Below, in pieces: positions 47,852-58,490 of a stretch of DNA of 64,000 bases. The position numbers and the translations under genes are program-made. Position 1 is the stretch's first letter; each line of letters begins with the position of its first letter. The notes below the pieces were generated by a model. It saw only the letters and a list, made by a program, of their open reading frames with translations, was not told the origin of the DNA and ran no database searches. The stretch is taken from positions 930,001 to 994,000 of the forward strand of contig NZ_CP073577.1 in NCBI RefSeq assembly GCF_018205975.1. Reading direction: 5' to 3'. Source of the stretch: Erythrobacter sp. JK5 (GTDB lineage: Bacteria; Pseudomonadota; Alphaproteobacteria; Sphingomonadales; Sphingomonadaceae).

Positions 47852-49431
47852 TCGCTCTCGACGGCTTCAGGCAATTCAAGCCGCGGGAAGATCGGCGTCG
47901 GCTTCCCCACCGCAAAGCCGCTCTCGACAAGACGTGTGTACCACTCGCTATCGGCGAGATCGGCAAAGCTCCGTTCGCTGTCGGGGATGCCGAGCTGATC
48001 GAGCAGCGAAGCGGCCTTTTCGGGCACCACAGGCTGGATCGCGATGGCGAGATCGCGAAGAGCCATGAACAGCGTGAGCAACACTGCCTTCATTCTCTCA
48101 GGATCGGTTTTCTTGAGCGCCCACGGAGCTTGCTCATCGACATACTGGTTGCAGGCATAGACCGCCTTTACCCAAGCCTCGATCCCGTAGGAGAAAGCCA
48201 GCTTGTCGAACTCGTCCGGCAAGATGTTGCGGCACGCATCGGCTACGGTGCCAAGCAGATCATCGTCGGCTTGATGGCTTTCGAATGTCTCCAGCACGCC
48301 GTCCATGTTCTTCACGAGCATGGATAGCGTGCGCTGCGCCAGATTGCCGAAGCTGTTGGCGAGCTCCGCATTCGCGCGCGTGACGATGGCCTCTGCCGAA
48401 TAGCTCCCGTCCTGCCCGAAGGCGATTTCGCGCATGAAGAAGTAGCGCAGATTGTCGACGCCGAATTGCTCCGCCAATTCCATCGGATCGACGACATTGC
48501 CAGCGCTCTTGCTCATCTTCTCGCCGCCACGCGCGAGCAGGAAGCCGTGGCCGAAGACCTGTTTCGGCAGCGGCAGACCGGCGCTCATCAGGAACGCGGG
48601 CCAATAGACCGCGTGGAAACGCACGATATCCTTGCCGATCATGTGGATGTCGGCGGGCCAGTAGCGCTGGAACATCTCGCCATCGCTGTCGGGAAAGCCG
48701 ACACCGGTCATGTAGGTGGTGAGCGCGTCGACCCATACATACATGACGTGCCCCTTGCTGTCGGGCACGGGCACACCCCAGTCGAAACTGGTGCGCGAGA
48801 CGCTCAGATCTTTCAGTCCGCCTTCGACGAAGCGCTGCACCTCGTTGCGACGGCTTGCCGGGCGGATAAACTCGGGTTGGTCCCGATACAGCGCCAGCAG
48901 CTTGTCCTGATAATTCGACAGGCGAAAGAACCACGTCTCCTCGGCGGTCCATTCGACCGGGGTTCCCTGCGGCGAAAGCTTCGCCCCGCCCTCGCCATCG
49001 GTCAGCTCGCTCTCGTCATAAAACGCCTCGTCGCGAATCGAGTACCAGCCTTCATAGCGATCGAGATAGAGATCGCCCGCCGCCTCCATCCGCTTCCACA
49101 GTGCCACGCTCGCCGCGTGGTGGCGCGGCTCGGTGGTGCGCACGAACTCGTCATATTCGATATTCAGTTTCGAGCACATCTCGCGGAAATAGCCTGACAT
49201 TTCATCAGCGAGGTCGATTGTCGCCCGACCCGCCTTGCGCGCCGTCTGGTCCATCTTCAGCCCATGTTCGTCGGTGCCTGTGATGAACCGCACATCGCGG
49301 CCCATCAGCCGCTGGAATCGCGCCACGACGTCGGTCGCAATCCCCTCATAGGCATGGCCGATATGCGGGCGACCGTTGGGATAGTTGATCGCCGTGGTGA
49401 TATAGAACGGGGTCTTGTCGGTTTCAGACAT
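47848..49431 (-). CDS. metG: Methionyl-tRNA synthetase
   Basis: 527 residues, class I. Signature motifs HIGHAY and KMSKSAGN, with WVDALTTYMTGVG and the C-terminal anticodon-binding helix bundle. The zinc-knuckle Cys motif of the long MetG type is not seen, matching the shorter zinc-less type. The ATG at MSETDKTPFYITTAINYPNG is within 8 bases of the holB stop. Confidence 0.96.
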   Translation of the reverse strand: MSETDKTPFYITTAINYPNGRPHIGHAYEGIATDVVARFQRLMGRDVRFITGTDEHGLKMDQTARKAGRATIDLADEMSGYFREMCSKLNIEYDEFVRTTEPRHHAASVALWKRMEAAGDLYLDRYEGWYSIRDEAFYDESELTDGEGGAKLSPQGTPVEWTAEETWFFRLSNYQDKLLALYRDQPEFIRPASRRNEVQRFVEGGLKDLSVSRTSFDWGVPVPDSKGHVMYVWVDALTTYMTGVGFPDSDGEMFQRYWPADIHMIGKDIVRFHAVYWPAFLMSAGLPLPKQVFGHGFLLARGGEKMSKSAGNVVDPMELAEQFGVDNLRYFFMREIAFGQDGSYSAEAIVTRANAELANSFGNLAQRTLSMLVKNMDGVLETFESHQADDDLLGTVADACRNILPDEFDKLAFSYGIEAWVKAVYACNQYVDEQAPWALKKTDPERMKAVLLTLFMALRDLAIAIQPVVPEKAASLLDQLGIPDSERSFADLADSEWYTRLVESGFAVGKPTPIFPRLELPEAVESE

Positions 49432-50386
49432 CGGCCCGGTCGCTAGCGGCGCTCGCGCCCACAAGCAAGGTGCCGATTTCCAGCGTCAAAAGTCCGGTGT
49501 CGAAATTGTAGGTCGGTGCCTGCCCCGCCAGCCTCACCAGGGCGGCATGCGCATCGATCAGGCGTGCGCGATGTTCGGAAGACTGCGCCTGACGCGCAGC
49601 CTCCGCTACCATCGATTGCGCAAGCTCCATCACCGCCTGCAAACGCTCGCGATCCGCCCTCGGCCCGATCGCCCGCGCCAGATCTCCGCGCCCCGAAAAT
49701 GCCAGATCTTCTTCTTGCAGCAGCCGTGCGATCAGCGCGGCGACGGGTCCGAGATTCTGCTCGATGAAGCCCAGCGCCGCCCCGTAGGAACCGCTCGCGG
49801 CCTTCATCGCCGCCTCACGCGAAGCGTTATCCGGAACCGCATCGTTTTTGGCGAGCATTTGGCGCAGCTGATCGTCGGTCAGCAGCGGAAACCGGAGAAC
49901 GCGGCAGCGCGACCGGATGGTCGGGAGCAAACGCGCCGGGCGATGCGAGACAAGGATGAAAAAGGTGCCCTTGGGTGGCTCTTCCAGACTTTTCAGAAGC
50001 TTGTTCGCAGCATGAGTGTTCATGTCGTCGGCCGGAAACACGATAACAACGCGTCGGGAACTCATCGTGGGGCGGGTCTGGAGCTTTCGCTGCATTCGTC
50101 CGATATCGCGCTCACGTATTACTCTGGAGAGTTCGAAATCCTTTCCGTCTGCCTGCTTCTTCTCCTCTTTCTCGTCTTTGGCGCTATAGGTGACGGAGAT
50201 GATGTCCGGATGCTCTGCCGGGGCACCCACCCCATGCTCGGCGACGAGTTCGCGCGCAGCAGCAAAGGCGAACTCGAGCTTTCCCAAACCGCTCTTGCCC
50301 GCGAGAATCCAGCCATGGTGCATCCTTGCGCCCGTCATCGCCTCGCGCCACTCGCGCCACGGGCTTGCGTGATTGGGCCATTCCAT
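49424..50386 (-). CDS. holB: DNA polymerase III delta-prime subunit
   Basis: 320 residues. Clamp-loader subunit. Walker A-like HHGWILAGKSGLGKLEFAFAAARELV, then MNTHAANKLLKSLEEPPKGTFFILVSHRPARLLPTIRSRCRVLRF, which contains the expected sensor-1 and SRC-like motif. It lacks the usual zinc Cys pairs. Its start shares a base with the tmk stop (TGATG). Confidence 0.93.
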   Translation of the reverse strand: MEWPNHASPWREWREAMTGARMHHGWILAGKSGLGKLEFAFAAARELVAEHGVGAPAEHPDIISVTYSAKDEKEEKKQADGKDFELSRVIRERDIGRMQRKLQTRPTMSSRRVVIVFPADDMNTHAANKLLKSLEEPPKGTFFILVSHRPARLLPTIRSRCRVLRFPLLTDDQLRQMLAKNDAVPDNASREAAMKAASGSYGAALGFIEQNLGPVAALIARLLQEEDLAFSGRGDLARAIGPRADRERLQAVMELAQSMVAEAARQAQSSEHRARLIDAHAALVRLAGQAPTYNFDTGLLTLEIGTLLVGASAASDRADV

Positions 50387-51020
50387 CACGAAAATTCCGG
50401 GAAGCGGTCGGCGATCGCGGCGACGACGCGCGTGTGGACCTGATCGGCGCTGCCGCCGCCGTCGACGATCGCAAAGCCTTGCGGGTCGGCTTGCGCAAGG
50501 GCGCGAAACGCCGCCGCGACCTTGCGATGATAGTCCGCGCTGCGCCCGCCGATGGCGTCGCTTTGCTCGCCGTCGCGTTGCGCAAGCCGATCGCGCACGG
50601 TCGCTTCGCCGACTTCTATCAGCACGGTCAGATCGGGTCGCAACCCACCGCTGCCGAAGCCGTGAAGGGTGGTTATCGCCTCGTCCCCAAGACCCCTGCC
50701 CCTCCCTGATAGGCACGGCTCGAATCCACGAAGCGATCGCACACCACCCAGGTTCCGGCGGCCAGCGCCGGGCGAATACGACGTGCGACATGGTCCGAAC
50801 GCGCGGCGGCGAACAGCAGGGCTTCCGCAGCGGGTTCCCAACCTTCACCCGGTGGAGACAACAGCAGGTTGCGGATCGCCTCGGCCCCGGGCGTCCCACC
50901 CGGTTCACGCGTTTCCTCCACCGCGATGCCGCGCGACTGGAGTTCGACCGCCAGCATCCGCGCCTGGGTTGACTTGCCGGCCCCCTCCCCGCCTTCGAAC
51001 GCGATGAACCGACCGGTCAC
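50386..51020 (-). CDS. tmk: Thymidylate kinase, split by one missing base
   Basis: About 211 residues if repaired. P-loop [22 protein letters not shown] and [15 protein letters not shown] are in one frame; the rest ([13 protein letters not shown] to RDRLAQRD) is in another. The break is at the four-C run 50693-50696 on the plus strand: one extra C gives YQGGAGGLGDEA. Phosphorylates dTMP. As tmk is essential, a sequencing error is the likely cause. GTG start overlapping the dacC stop. Confidence 0.93.
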
Positions 51021-52192
51021 GAGAACCACTCGGCGATGCCGTTCCAGAGGCGCGCGAAAGGCCCTGCGCGTTCGATCGAATGCCGCGCCATCAGCGGTAT
51101 GCGCGCGGGCTCCATTCCCGGCACCGTGACTTCGAGAATGGCGACCCGATCGCCCGCCTCGAACGGCGCGCGCAGCGGGCCGTCGTAGCGGATCGCCATA
51201 GCCAGCTCTGCGCTGCGTCGTTGCGGAACGTTCACGTAAACGGGCCGATCGGTGACGAGTGCGATGCTGCGCGCAGACCCGTCCTGCACCCGTGCAAACC
51301 CGACCTGCTGACCCTGCGCAAACAGACGGCGGCGTTCGAATGCGGAAAAGCCCCATTCGATGTAGGAGCGGGAATTGCGCGCGCGCGAGCCGTAGCCATC
51401 GGCTGCAGCCAACACCATCACTAGCCGCTGGTTTCCGCGCCGCGCGGTCCCGAGAAATCCGTGCCCCGCCTCATTGGTAAAGCCGGTCTTGATGCCATCG
51501 GCGCCCTTCACCCTGCCGATCATCGGATCATGGTTGGGCTGTGAAATTCCGTTCCAGAGGAACTCGGGACGGCCGACGTATTGCGCGAACTTCTTCGGAT
51601 GGCGCGCCACCATCGCCTCGGCAAGCCGCACGAGATCGCGCGCGGTCGTGAACGTTCGCCCCTCGTCGGGCCAGCCATTAGGCGTCGCGAAATGGCTGTT
51701 CGTCATCCCGAGCTCGCGCGCCTTGGCGTTCATCAGCTCGGTCCACGCGGCCACCGAGCCCGCGGCCCCTTCGGCAAGCACGATGGACGCGTCGTTCGCC
51801 GAAACCGTGGCTATCCCGGTCAGCAAATCCGCAACCCGTACGGGGTTTTCCGGCGCGATCCACATGGTCGAACCCTTGCCGTTCCATTCGCGCCACGTCT
51901 CCGGGCGCACGGAGAATGTCTGCCGCGGATCCAGCCTTCCCTCCTCCATCAGCTCAAAGGCAAGGAAGATCGTCATCGCCTTGGTGATGGATGCCGGTAC
52001 AAACCGGCGATCGGCGTTGCGTTCGTGCAGGATCTGGCCGCTCGAAATGTCGACCAGCAACGCGATCGGTGCTTGGTCTTCGGGAGGCAGCACTGCTGCT
52101 GGATTTTTCTGCGCCGCCACGGGCACGCTCAGAATCGCGGCTGCCCATACGAGACAGCCGGCCGCAAGCACCCTGGAATTCTTCGCAATCAC
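51017..52192 (-). CDS. D-alanyl-D-alanine carboxypeptidase (penicillin-binding protein 5/6 type)
   Basis: 391 residues with a GTG start. Signal peptide [21 protein letters not shown]; serine motif SITK, SAN (TVSANDAS), KTG ([12 protein letters not shown]), and a C-terminal beta-domain ending [18 protein letters not shown], the usual amphipathic anchor. Trims peptidoglycan stem peptides. Overlaps tmk by GTGA. Confidence 0.94.
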   Translation of the reverse strand: MIAKNSRVLAAGCLVWAAAILSVPVAAQKNPAAVLPPEDQAPIALLVDISSGQILHERNADRRFVPASITKAMTIFLAFELMEEGRLDPRQTFSVRPETWREWNGKGSTMWIAPENPVRVADLLTGIATVSANDASIVLAEGAAGSVAAWTELMNAKARELGMTNSHFATPNGWPDEGRTFTTARDLVRLAEAMVARHPKKFAQYVGRPEFLWNGISQPNHDPMIGRVKGADGIKTGFTNEAGHGFLGTARRGNQRLVMVLAAADGYGSRARNSRSYIEWGFSAFERRRLFAQGQQVGFARVQDGSARSIALVTDRPVYVNVPQRRSAELAMAIRYDGPLRAPFEAGDRVAILEVTVPGMEPARIPLMARHSIERAGPFARLWNGIAEWFS

Positions 52193-52240
52193 CCGCGCGC
52201 TATAGCCCCCGCCCCCGCCATGGCGAGGCGCACTGCCGCG

Positions 52241-53292
52241 TTAGTTCACGATTTCGTCGGCCAGCAATCCGACGCTCATCGCGTAGTAGTTCGAGCAATT
52301 GTATTCGAGGATCGCACGGTAATTGCCGGTCAGCAGCCAGGCCGGCGCGCCCGGTCCGTCGGGCTGGAACAGCGAGACCAGAGTGTCTTCCGCGAGCGGT
52401 CGCTGCGGTTGTACGCCGAGCGCGCGCCACTCGCGGACGGTCTTCCACTGGCTGTGGCGTTCGTGAACGCGTGGACAGACCGGCGCGACCAGCTCGGTCT
52501 TGTAGGCATCGATATCGAAATTGTCGGGAACGTAAGCGCGCACGCCCCACGGCTGGCCCGGGCGCCACCCGGCATCGCGGAAATAATTGGCGATCGAGGC
52601 AAAGGTGTCGGCCCGGTTGGTGAAGATATTGGCCCGCCCGTCGCCATCGCCGTCGGTTGCCAGGCGCAAATAGACCGAGGGAAGAAATTGCGGATTGCCG
52701 AACGCGCCGGCATAGCTGCCGACGAGTTCCTGACGCGAATAGCCCTTGTCCGCAACTTTCATCAAGGCAATGAATTCATTGGCAAACAGCTCACGCCGCC
52801 GACCTTCCCAGGCCAGCGTCGCGAGACTGCGCGCGAGATCGAAATCGCCGCGAATCCGACCGTAGCTGGTCTCGTGACCGAAGATCGCGACCACGATTTC
52901 TGCAGGCACCCCGTAATCGTTCTCGATCCGGCGCAAGGTCGTGCCGTAATCGCGGTAGACGCTGCGACCGCCGGCGATGCGGGTCGAATTCACGTGGGTT
53001 GCGATATACGGCGCCAGCGCCGGATAGCCGCGCACCGTCGGGCGACCCGGCTGACCGCGATCGAGGCTGATCACGCGGTCGTTGGGCGTAAGCCCGCCGG
53101 TCATCCTCTGGAGTGTCGCCTCGCTCACGCCCTCGGCGCGGGCGCGCGCCTTGAGCAGCTCGAGATAGGCGCCGAATTCGATCCCGTCGCGCGCCTGGTA
53201 TTGCTGCGCACGGACCGGCTCGGGTGAAATCGACCCCACCGCGAGGCAGGATGAAAGGGCGGCGGCGATAGCAAGGGCTTTGAAGGGCTCAT
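52241..53292 (-). CDS. Lytic murein transglycosylase (MltB-like), 5' frameshift
   Basis: About 350 residues if repaired. Catalytic Glu in GHETSYGR, then AYAGAFGNPQFLPSVY, DGDGDGRANIFT and a C-terminal peptidoglycan-binding-like part. The frame from 53239 upstream reads FKALAIAAALSSCLAVGSISPEP, a signal peptide that lacks a start. The ATG at 53290-53292 (ATGAGC) joins it only if one base is added to the GGG run at 53285-53287. Cleaves the glycan backbone. Confidence 0.88.
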
Positions 53293-53371
53293 GCGGGCAA
53301 CATTCTCACAGCCAATGTGAATTGCCAATTATCAAACCGCTGATGTTCGACAGAAAAGCGCGGGACCGGGT

Positions 53372-54109
53372 TCAATCCGCTTGAATCGCGTATCGGGCGA
53401 GGAATTCATAGTCTTCGCGGCATTCATCGGCGACCCGCCGGTATTCGCCATCGAGCAGCGGGAGGGGCCCCGGAGGATTGCCGAATCCGGTCGACGCGTT
53501 GACCTTGTCATACCAGTGCGCGCCCCACACGCCGTCTTCCGGGTGCGGCCCCTTTTGCCACGACAGCATGACGTCATCCCACCCGATCCCCAGATGGTCG
53601 CACAGCTTCGCGAGCACACCCGGCGGGTCGGCCAGGATGGCATCGCTGTCCACTACCGGCGGGTATTCGCCCGCCAGGTCTGCCGCGATGGTGAAATATT
53701 CGCGCAGCCTGGCGAACCCGAGCATGTCGGAGCGGCGCAATTCGTTCTTGGCGCGGTAGCTCGCGACGACGCGTTCGGGAGCGCGGATCAGGAAGGCATG
53801 GCGATGGCCGGGCATGTCGCGCAGGTCGACCGGTCCCACCATATGATGCGGCATGTGCTTCTGGTACCAGACCGGCGCGCCACCGGGTGCTTCGCCCGAT
53901 TGCGCCGCGAGCACGCTGTGCCAGTCGCAATCCATCGCAGCGATCGTTTCCGCCGCCATCGGATGCTGCTCTCCGCTGGCTTTCAGGAACGCGCCGTAAA
54001 ACGGCTCATCGCTGACCGCGCAATCGGACCGCGAGGAAAAGCTGCGCATCATCGCGGTCGAAATGTTGCGCGGGCCCGACCACATCGCGATGCGGAGCGT
54101 CCCGCTCAT
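53372..54109 (-). CDS. Sulfotransferase-like P-loop protein
   Basis: 245 residues. N-terminal IAMWSGPRNISTAMMRSF matches the PAPS-binding loop of sulfotransferases, and IRAPERVVASY resembles a second PAPS motif. Substrate unknown. Its ATG overlaps the aminotransferase stop (ATGA), so the two are co-translated. Confidence 0.72.
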   Translation of the reverse strand: MSGTLRIAMWSGPRNISTAMMRSFSSRSDCAVSDEPFYGAFLKASGEQHPMAAETIAAMDCDWHSVLAAQSGEAPGGAPVWYQKHMPHHMVGPVDLRDMPGHRHAFLIRAPERVVASYRAKNELRRSDMLGFARLREYFTIAADLAGEYPPVVDSDAILADPPGVLAKLCDHLGIGWDDVMLSWQKGPHPEDGVWGAHWYDKVNASTGFGNPPGPLPLLDGEYRRVADECREDYEFLARYAIQAD

Positions 54110-55023
54110 TCGGCCACGTCCCGATCGATCAGATCGCGGTAATGGCCCTGCAGGCGTTCGACCATCGGCCCCCTGCCCTCGCTCAGCACCCGCCCGTCGA
54201 TCTCGGTCACGGGCACGACGCCGGCAAACGTCCCGGTGACGAACGCCTCTTCGGCACCGTAGACGTCGGTCAGCGAGAAATTCTTCTCGAACACCGGAAT
54301 ATTCTGCTCGCGGCAGATGCGGATCACGTTCGACCGGGTGATCCCGCCGAGGCAGTAATCGCCGCTCGATGTCCAGACCTCGCCCTTGCGAACGATGAAG
54401 AAATGGGTCGAATTGCAGGTCGCGACAAAGCCGTGCGGATCGAGCATCAGCGCTTCGTCGGCCCCTGCCTGCGCGGCCTGGATGCAGGCGGTGATGCAAT
54501 TAAGCTTCGAATGCGAGTTAAGCTTCTGGTCCTGCACCGCCGGATCGCCGCGGCGGACATGCACGGTGAACAGCCGGATGCCGCGCTCGACGGTTGCGGG
54601 CAGCGGAGCCTTGTATTCGGGAATAATGACGACCGTGGCGGGAGAAATGATCACGCGCGGATCCTGATAAGGCGTCGAACGAATACCGCGCGTCACCATC
54701 AGGCGAACGTGAACGCCGTGTTCTCCGCGCATGGAATTGCCATCGATCATGGCCTCGAGCCGCTCGATCAATTGTGCGCGGGTGAGGCCGATATCCATCG
54801 CGATCGCCTTCGCGCCCTCGAACAGCCGATCGAGATGGGCATCGAGAAATGCGAAGCGGCCCTTGTGCAACCGCAGGCCCTCCCACACTCCATCACCGAG
54901 CATGAAGCCGCTGTCGAATACCGATACGCTCGCCTCTGACCGAGGAACCAGCGTGCCGTTGACGCTGATGAGGATGCTCTCGTTGCGCGGATCGGGCGCG
55001 TAATCGTGTGTTCCTTTCGCCAT
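54106..55023 (-). CDS. Class IV (branched-chain or D-amino acid) aminotransferase
   Basis: 305 residues. PLP-dependent; the Schiff-base Lys lies in LNSHSKLNCI, and EALMLDPHGFVATCNSTHFF and CLGGITRSNVIRICRE follow. The fold class includes IlvE, D-alanine aminotransferase and PabC. Sequence does not settle which; I leave the gene name open. Paired with the sulfotransferase-like gene. Confidence 0.88.
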   Translation of the reverse strand: MAKGTHDYAPDPRNESILISVNGTLVPRSEASVSVFDSGFMLGDGVWEGLRLHKGRFAFLDAHLDRLFEGAKAIAMDIGLTRAQLIERLEAMIDGNSMRGEHGVHVRLMVTRGIRSTPYQDPRVIISPATVVIIPEYKAPLPATVERGIRLFTVHVRRGDPAVQDQKLNSHSKLNCITACIQAAQAGADEALMLDPHGFVATCNSTHFFIVRKGEVWTSSGDYCLGGITRSNVIRICREQNIPVFEKNFSLTDVYGAEEAFVTGTFAGVVPVTEIDGRVLSEGRGPMVERLQGHYRDLIDRDVAE

Positions 55024-55154
55024 GCGCGCCTTCTAGGACGATCAAGGCGGCTGACAATAGCGGACGTAGCGAAAACGGTCTGCCGGCGCGGACAGGTTAC
55101 GCAACGGTCAGTGCGTGACAAAATCAGATCAAGCGATTAGCGCGCTGCGGACGC

Positions 55155-55244
55155 GGACAGGTGGCAGAGCGGTTGAATGCACCGGTCTTGAAAACCGGCA
55201 AGGGTGCAAGCCCTTCGTGGGTTCGAATCCCACCCTGTCCGCCA
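55155..55244 (+). tRNA. tRNA-Ser, anticodon UGA
   Basis: 90 bases including CCA. Acceptor stem GGACAGG/CCTGTCC is perfect, with discriminator G. Anticodon stem CCGGT/ACCGG with loop CTTGAAA gives anticodon TGA. The long variable arm (AAGGG..CCCTT) is typical of serine tRNA. T loop GTTCGAATC. Confidence 0.97.
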
Positions 55245-55340
55245 CTTTGCTCTCGCGGTCTTCTGCGCCCTCGAGCTGGCTGAAACACGATGGCCCGGCT
55301 CGCTACCCGACTTTGCCGGCGGACCCTGGGGATGCGCTGC

Positions 55341-57956
55341 TCAGGCTGCGGCCTGGTTGTCGCCGACGTCCGGAAGGGCCGACTTGCTGTCCTGCTCGAC
55401 ATCCGGCGACGGGTGGCCGAAATGAAACCCCTGGAAGCAAGAGCATCCGAGCTTGAGCATGGCGTCGGCCTGCCCCTCCTGCTCGATGCCTTCTGCGGTT
55501 ACGTCGATGTCGAGCGACTGTGCGAGCGAGACGATCGCGGTCACGACTGCCTGGCTGCGGCGCGATCCAGCTGCAGCGGCCTGCACGAACTCGCGGTCGA
55601 TCTTGATCATCGAGAAGTGCATCTTCTCGATGTAGTTCAGCGAGGAATATCCGCGGCCGAAATCGTCGAGGGCGAAGGAAACGCCCAGCGATTTGAGGCT
55701 CTTGAGAAGCTGCTCGAGTTCGTCGTCCATTTCGAGGATCAGCGACTCGGTCAGTTCCAGGATCAATCGGTTCGGCGTCAGTCCGCTCGAAGCCAGCGCC
55801 TGCATAACAGTATTCAGGAACGCGGCATTCGTGAGCTGCAGAGTAGAGACATTCACTGTCAGTTTGATGTGCTCGGGCCAGCGCGCCGCTTCCGTACAGG
55901 CCGTGCGCAGCATCCATGCCCCGAGGGGATCAATCAGCAAGGCTTCTTCGGCAATCGGGATGAACACGCTTGGCGGAACGACCCCGCGTTCGGGATGACT
56001 CCAACGCATCAGCGCCTCATAGCCCATGACCGAGCGATCCGAACCGGTGATGATCGGCTGGTAGCAGATCGACAATTGTCCGTTTTCGAGTGCGTTCGAA
56101 AGGTCGCTTTCGAGGCTAGAGCGGTCTTCCAGCTTCTGGCGCATCGACTGTTCGTAGGTGACGCACATGCCGCGCCCGCGGTTCTTCGCTTCGTACAGTG
56201 CGAGGTCGGCATTGGTCATGTGCACGCTGGTCGAGGTGTCGCCGGAAACGAGGGTGAGGCCGATCGATGCGCCCACCGACAGTTCGTACCCATCGATCTG
56301 GTAAAATTCGCTCACGCAGTCGATAATGTCGCTCGCGATCACGACCGCTTCGCCCAGCTCGATTCCCGGTGGCAGCAGCAAACCGAACTCGTCGCCGCCG
56401 AGCCGTCCGATTTCCGCCTGCGGACCCGCCGCACTGCGGAACCGCTGCGCCACCTTGGTGAGCAGCCGATCACCGATTGCGTGGCCGTAGATATCGTTGA
56501 TTTGCTTGAACCGATCGAGGTCGATGAACATCAGCACCGCCGGATTGCTGGACCGGATCGAATCCGCCGCCATCTTCTCCAGCAATGTCCGGAAATGGTC
56601 GCGCGAATACAGACCGGTTAGCCCGTCGTGCTGGGTCACGTAGGTCAGTTTTTCGTTGGCGGTCTTAATCGCGGTGCGGCTGCGGCTGACGGTGCGCAAC
56701 ACGAGTAGCGCAACGAGAAATGCCGCGATCACCAGCGCGATCACCGCCGTCAGCAAGAACACCTGGTTCTGGGCGCTGCTCAGGCGTGCCTCGTTGGCTT
56801 CCTTCTCGGCGGAAAGCTTCGAAATACGCAGCTCGCGATTGGCTGCATCGAAGCGCGCACCCAGCAGGGCGTTGTTCGCTGTCGCCGAAAGGTCGCGCGC
56901 CTGGCCGTCGATCCGGTGAAACGCCGCAAGGTGTTCGGCCGCGAGCTTGTATTCGCCGCGCGCAGAATAGATCTTGTACGCGGTGTCGTGGAAATCGCGG
57001 AAAAATGGTGACGTTTGCGTCAGATTTTCACCCGCAAATGTCTGCGATATGTGTTGCTGCGCCCGGGCCAGATTGCCGCGCGCAAGATCGATCTGGGCCA
57101 AAACGCCGTACAGGAACGGCCGCCATTCGGGCGCTCCTTGATAGGCGATCCGCAGACCGCGCCGAACCGTGTCCTCCGCGGCGGCGTAGTCACCCTTCAG
57201 ATATTGGGTCGATGCGATGTTGGTCAGGATCCGTGCTTCGAGCAACGGGCTTTCCATCCCGGCAGCGACATTGAAGGCGCTGCGGAATTCCGCTTCTGCC
57301 TCGTCGAGTCGGTCAAGTTCCTTGAGAGCGTTCGCGGTGTTGTTGTGCGCCGAAAGCGCCAGCGCGTTGTCTTCGGGATAGGCTTCGTTCGCCTGCCGAT
57401 AGTAGCGCAGCACCCGTTCGTAGTCGCGCGCGTCGGAATAGAGCGAGCCGATATTCTGCAACACGATGGCGCGGCTTCGGTCTTCGCCAAGCGCCTTGTA
57501 ACGGTTGTGCGCGGACAGGAAGCTGTCGAGCGCCTGCCCGTATTCGCCGGCGCCGGCCTTGAACGATGCCTGCGATCGCAGCAGGTCGGCATGCAGCTTG
57601 TCGTCGGGAAAGCTTCGGGCCGTCTCCTTGAGCGCGGCTTCGATGATGGTGCCGGCTTCGTCAGCGCGGTTCAGGCGCATCAGCGCCTCGCCTTCGAGCC
57701 ATTGCGCAGTCAGACGGTTCTTGCGTGCGTCTGCCGAATTGCCTTTGACCTGTCGCTTGGCATCGCGTGCGAGCGCGAGAGCCGATGCCGAATCGGCCAT
57801 CATCAGCGATTTCGCTTCGGCGATTGCTGTATCGAAAGCATCGACCGGACCTGCGCCACTGGCGAAGGCCGGGGTTGCAAAGCCGAGCGAAAACGCGGCC
57901 GCCAGCAAGCACACTTGCCTGTTTGCCCCTTTCAACACGTCCCTTCTTACCCCCAT
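55341..57956 (-). CDS. Membrane-bound GGDEF-EAL cyclic di-GMP enzyme with TPR sensor
   Basis: 871 residues. Signal peptide (CLLAAAFSLGFATPAFA), an N-terminal TPR-rich periplasmic region (about 35-390), one membrane helix (about 400-421 VFLLTAVIALVIAAFLVALLVL), a GGDEF domain with intact GGDEF (RLGGDEFGLLL), then an EAL domain with EALMRW, ELTES and DDFGRGYSS. Both active sites look complete, so it may both make and break c-di-GMP. A TTG at 57935 preceded by AAGGGA is an alternative start. Confidence 0.93.
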   Translation of the reverse strand: MGVRRDVLKGANRQVCLLAAAFSLGFATPAFASGAGPVDAFDTAIAEAKSLMMADSASALALARDAKRQVKGNSADARKNRLTAQWLEGEALMRLNRADEAGTIIEAALKETARSFPDDKLHADLLRSQASFKAGAGEYGQALDSFLSAHNRYKALGEDRSRAIVLQNIGSLYSDARDYERVLRYYRQANEAYPEDNALALSAHNNTANALKELDRLDEAEAEFRSAFNVAAGMESPLLEARILTNIASTQYLKGDYAAAEDTVRRGLRIAYQGAPEWRPFLYGVLAQIDLARGNLARAQQHISQTFAGENLTQTSPFFRDFHDTAYKIYSARGEYKLAAEHLAAFHRIDGQARDLSATANNALLGARFDAANRELRISKLSAEKEANEARLSSAQNQVFLLTAVIALVIAAFLVALLVLRTVSRSRTAIKTANEKLTYVTQHDGLTGLYSRDHFRTLLEKMAADSIRSSNPAVLMFIDLDRFKQINDIYGHAIGDRLLTKVAQRFRSAAGPQAEIGRLGGDEFGLLLPPGIELGEAVVIASDIIDCVSEFYQIDGYELSVGASIGLTLVSGDTSTSVHMTNADLALYEAKNRGRGMCVTYEQSMRQKLEDRSSLESDLSNALENGQLSICYQPIITGSDRSVMGYEALMRWSHPERGVVPPSVFIPIAEEALLIDPLGAWMLRTACTEAARWPEHIKLTVNVSTLQLTNAAFLNTVMQALASSGLTPNRLILELTESLILEMDDELEQLLKSLKSLGVSFALDDFGRGYSSLNYIEKMHFSMIKIDREFVQAAAAGSRRSQAVVTAIVSLAQSLDIDVTAEGIEQEGQADAMLKLGCSCFQGFHFGHPSPDVEQDSKSALPDVGDNQAAA

Positions 57957-58490
57957 TGCTTTGGTCGAGCGACGAGCCGGTCAGGACCCGCAGCACGGCT
58001 GCGACATGGATCAGAACCGGTCGCTGAAGTTACCGCCGACAACGCATTGTGCGTCGCCTCCGGTTGCACCAGTACTGACAAACCTACCAAACACTCCAAA
58101 CTCGCAAGAACTGGTTAACAGCAAGGCACTAACCGCCTCGCCGATAGACCGTTTGCGCGTCCGGCCGACTAACATCCGGCTTACCCGAGCGGCTTCTCGG
58201 GAAATTCCGCAGAGCAAATCTCCGCAGAAATCTGGCGATGCTGCACACAAACCGGTTCCGCCGATGAGTTGGCAACCGCGAGAACTGCGTTTTCGATTGT
58301 GCACGACCTCATCATGCGGCTCACCCGATCCGCGACGCGACGCGGAATTGCGCCGGCCCGTGAGTTCTCAATAGCGGGGTCGTTTTGGCATAAGGTTCAT
58401 GCACTTGGTTAAAATCTTGGGAATTGGCTCGACGAGCCTGCACGACGCACACCGTGCGATCGGCTCAGCCGCTGGCGAATCCGCTACGGG
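57957..58490. other. Long intergenic region between lpdA and the GGDEF-EAL gene
   Basis: About 530 bases with no supported gene. Both neighbours run on the minus strand, so it holds the lpdA 3' end and the promoter of the GGDEF-EAL gene. Short direct repeats (TCTCCGCAG/TCCGCAGA near 58208-58228) occur. A 97-codon frame at 58011-58304 on the minus strand has no recognisable domain and is probably chance. Confidence 0.4.

Noticed and set aside
58011..58304. 97-codon minus-strand frame in the long gap before the GGDEF-EAL gene
   Set aside because: No recognisable domain, no ribosome binding site and biased, low-complexity composition; likely chance.
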